From NCBI RefSeq assembly GCF_003323735.1, contig NZ_QOIM01000042.1, forward strand, positions 372,001 to 436,000: DNA of 64,000 bases. Direction: 5' to 3'. Shown piece after piece: positions 63,039-64,000 of the stretch (the first letter of the stretch is position 1; every line of letters begins with the position of its first letter). The translations under genes were made by a program, and so were the position numbers. Origin of the DNA: Streptomyces reniochalinae. Its GTDB lineage: Bacteria > Actinomycetota > Actinomycetes > Streptomycetales > Streptomycetaceae. The notes beneath the pieces were generated by a model. It saw only the letters and a program-made list of their open reading frames with translations, did no database searches and was not told where the DNA came from.

Positions 63039-64000
63039 GCCGGGGGAGTGTCCTTCGTGTGCGGGGCGGGTCGGGGCGCGGCGTGTTCCGGGGCGTCCTT
63101 CGCGCCCTCGTGCCGCTCGTCGCTGAGGACGCCGGACGGCTCCTTCGGCGTTCCGGCGGGCGGATGCAGCGGCAGCCGGGCCGCGACACGGAAACCGCCG
63201 TCCGGCAGCGGGCCGACCTCCAGTGCCCCGCCCACCAGGCGCACCCGTTCGCGCATGCCCACGAGGCCGTGCCCGGTGCCGGACGTCTCCAGCGGCGGCC
63301 CCTCGGGTGCGGGGGAGGGCCCGTTGACGACGAGGACGAAGAGCCAGGCCGCCCGCCCGCCGTTCTCGTCCTCCTGCTCGCCGTTCAGGTCGTCCCGCCC
63401 GCTGTTTTCGTCCTCCCTCGCGTCCTTCGCGTCCGGACGCCCGCCGTTCCTCTCCCTCGCGCCGTTCTTGTCCGCCCGTGCGCCGTTTCCGTCTCCCCCG
63501 CCGTTCCCTTCCCGTCCGCTCCTCTCGTGCTCCTGGACGGTCACCGAGATGCGGGTGGCGGCCCCGGGCGCGTGCCGCACGACGTTCGCGAGCGCCTCCT
63601 GGACGATGCGGTACGCCGACAGCGTGACGGTCTGCGCGGGGCCGGAGCCGCCACCGGGCGCACCGTCCTGGCCGTCGGCCAGGCCGAGGTGCAGTTCGGC
63701 GGGGACGCCTGCTCGTACGGTGGCCTCCACGAGCTGTTCCAGCCGTTCCAGGCCGGGCTGGGGCGCGCGCTCCGAGCGCGCGTCCTCGCTGCGCAGCACG
63801 CCCAGCAGGCGCCGCATCTCGGTCAGTGACTCGCGTGCGGCGGTGGCGATGGCCCCGAACTCCTCGTTCGCCTCCCGCGGCAGGCCCGCGATCCGGTAGG
63901 GGGCGCTGTCCGCCTGGACGGTGATGACCGACATGTGGTGGGCGACGACGTCGTGCAGTTCGCGCGCGATGCGGGTGCGTTCCTCCAGGAGCGTGCGCTG
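63035..64000 (-). CDS. sensor histidine kinase (HisKA_3 type), 5' end beyond the window
   Basis: The last 322 residues are visible. The dimerisation box is RTRIARELHDVVAHHMSVITVQADSA with the phospho-His, followed by ESLTEMRRLLGVLR, the N-box region EALANVVRHAPGA and the G-box GTGHGLVGMRERVRLVGGALEVGPLPDGGFRVAARLP. Between the N- and G-boxes lies an insertion of about 50 residues rich in Asn, Gly, Asp, Glu and Arg (repeated NGxR/DAR units), which interrupts the ATP-binding domain at a surface loop. The sensor part and start lie to the right. Confidence 0.92.
   Translation of the reverse strand, partial: QRTLLEERTRIARELHDVVAHHMSVITVQADSAPYRIAGLPREANEEFGAIATAARESLTEMRRLLGVLRSEDARSERAPQPGLERLEQLVEATVRAGVPAELHLGLADGQDGAPGGGSGPAQTVTLSAYRIVQEALANVVRHAPGAATRISVTVQEHERSGREGNGGGDGNGARADKNGARERNGGRPDAKDAREDENSGRDDLNGEQEDENGGRAAWLFVLVVNGPSPAPEGPPLETSGTGHGLVGMRERVRLVGGALEVGPLPDGGFRVAARLPLHPPAGTPKEPSGVLSDERHEGAKDAPEHAAPRPAPHTKDTPPA

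Overview
The window is high-GC actinobacterial chromosome and almost certainly Streptomyces. The evidence is third-position GC saturation, frequent GTG starts, many TANNNT boxes placed 6-7 bases before start codons, an HrdA-like sigma factor, and the fasR-fabD-fabH-acpP-fabF order. It reads as core chromosome: I see no insertion sequence, prophage, rRNA or CRISPR array. The left edge carries a degenerate transporter fragment. The right edge cuts through a histidine kinase gene.

Layout. 165-5062: dusB, a gamma-glutamylcyclotransferase-like gene and pyruvate phosphate dikinase. 5237-8239: thioredoxin with a MerR regulator on a MerR-type promoter, a hexosaminidase-like remnant, and an orphan DcuR/CitB-type response regulator coupled to an SDR. 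8423-11783: aroQ, a cupin, two AraC regulators and a VOC protein. 11894-20443: cutA, dgt, an FAD reductase, pyruvate oxidase, dnaG and an hrdA-like sigma gene. 20623-28234: a trypsin-like protease, a heterodimeric ABC exporter, a xylulokinase-like kinase and a MalY/PatB-type enzyme. 28346-31379: two tandem secreted cysteine-containing paralogues, a ClpN-domain protein with a small HTH protein, and two tRNA genes. 31571-33959: a YtxH-like protein and a divergent end-joining pair (LigD polymerase-domain protein and Ku).

33987-46248 is the most distinctive part. Eight minus-strand genes are packed almost without gaps: glycosyltransferase, methyltransferase, a giant AftD/DUF3367-type membrane arabinosyltransferase-like protein, a condensation-fold acyltransferase, a second methyltransferase, an EamA-type transporter, a Trm112-like protein and an FkbM methyltransferase. 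A DUF3068 membrane protein lies upstream. I infer that they build an acylated and methylated envelope glycoconjugate that cannot be identified from sequence.

46618-53431 holds a PucR-type regulator with a small secreted partner, a MarR-controlled alkenal reductase, Ohr, an SGNH hydrolase, a DUF3145 protein and a beta-hydroxyacid dehydrogenase. 53491-58500 is the type II fatty acid synthase operon with its activator FasR. 58593-64000 carries a pirin, a serine beta-lactamase-like protein divergent from a MerR regulator, a DUF1023 hydrolase, a G-quadruplex-prone spacer, and a NarL/histidine-kinase two-component system.
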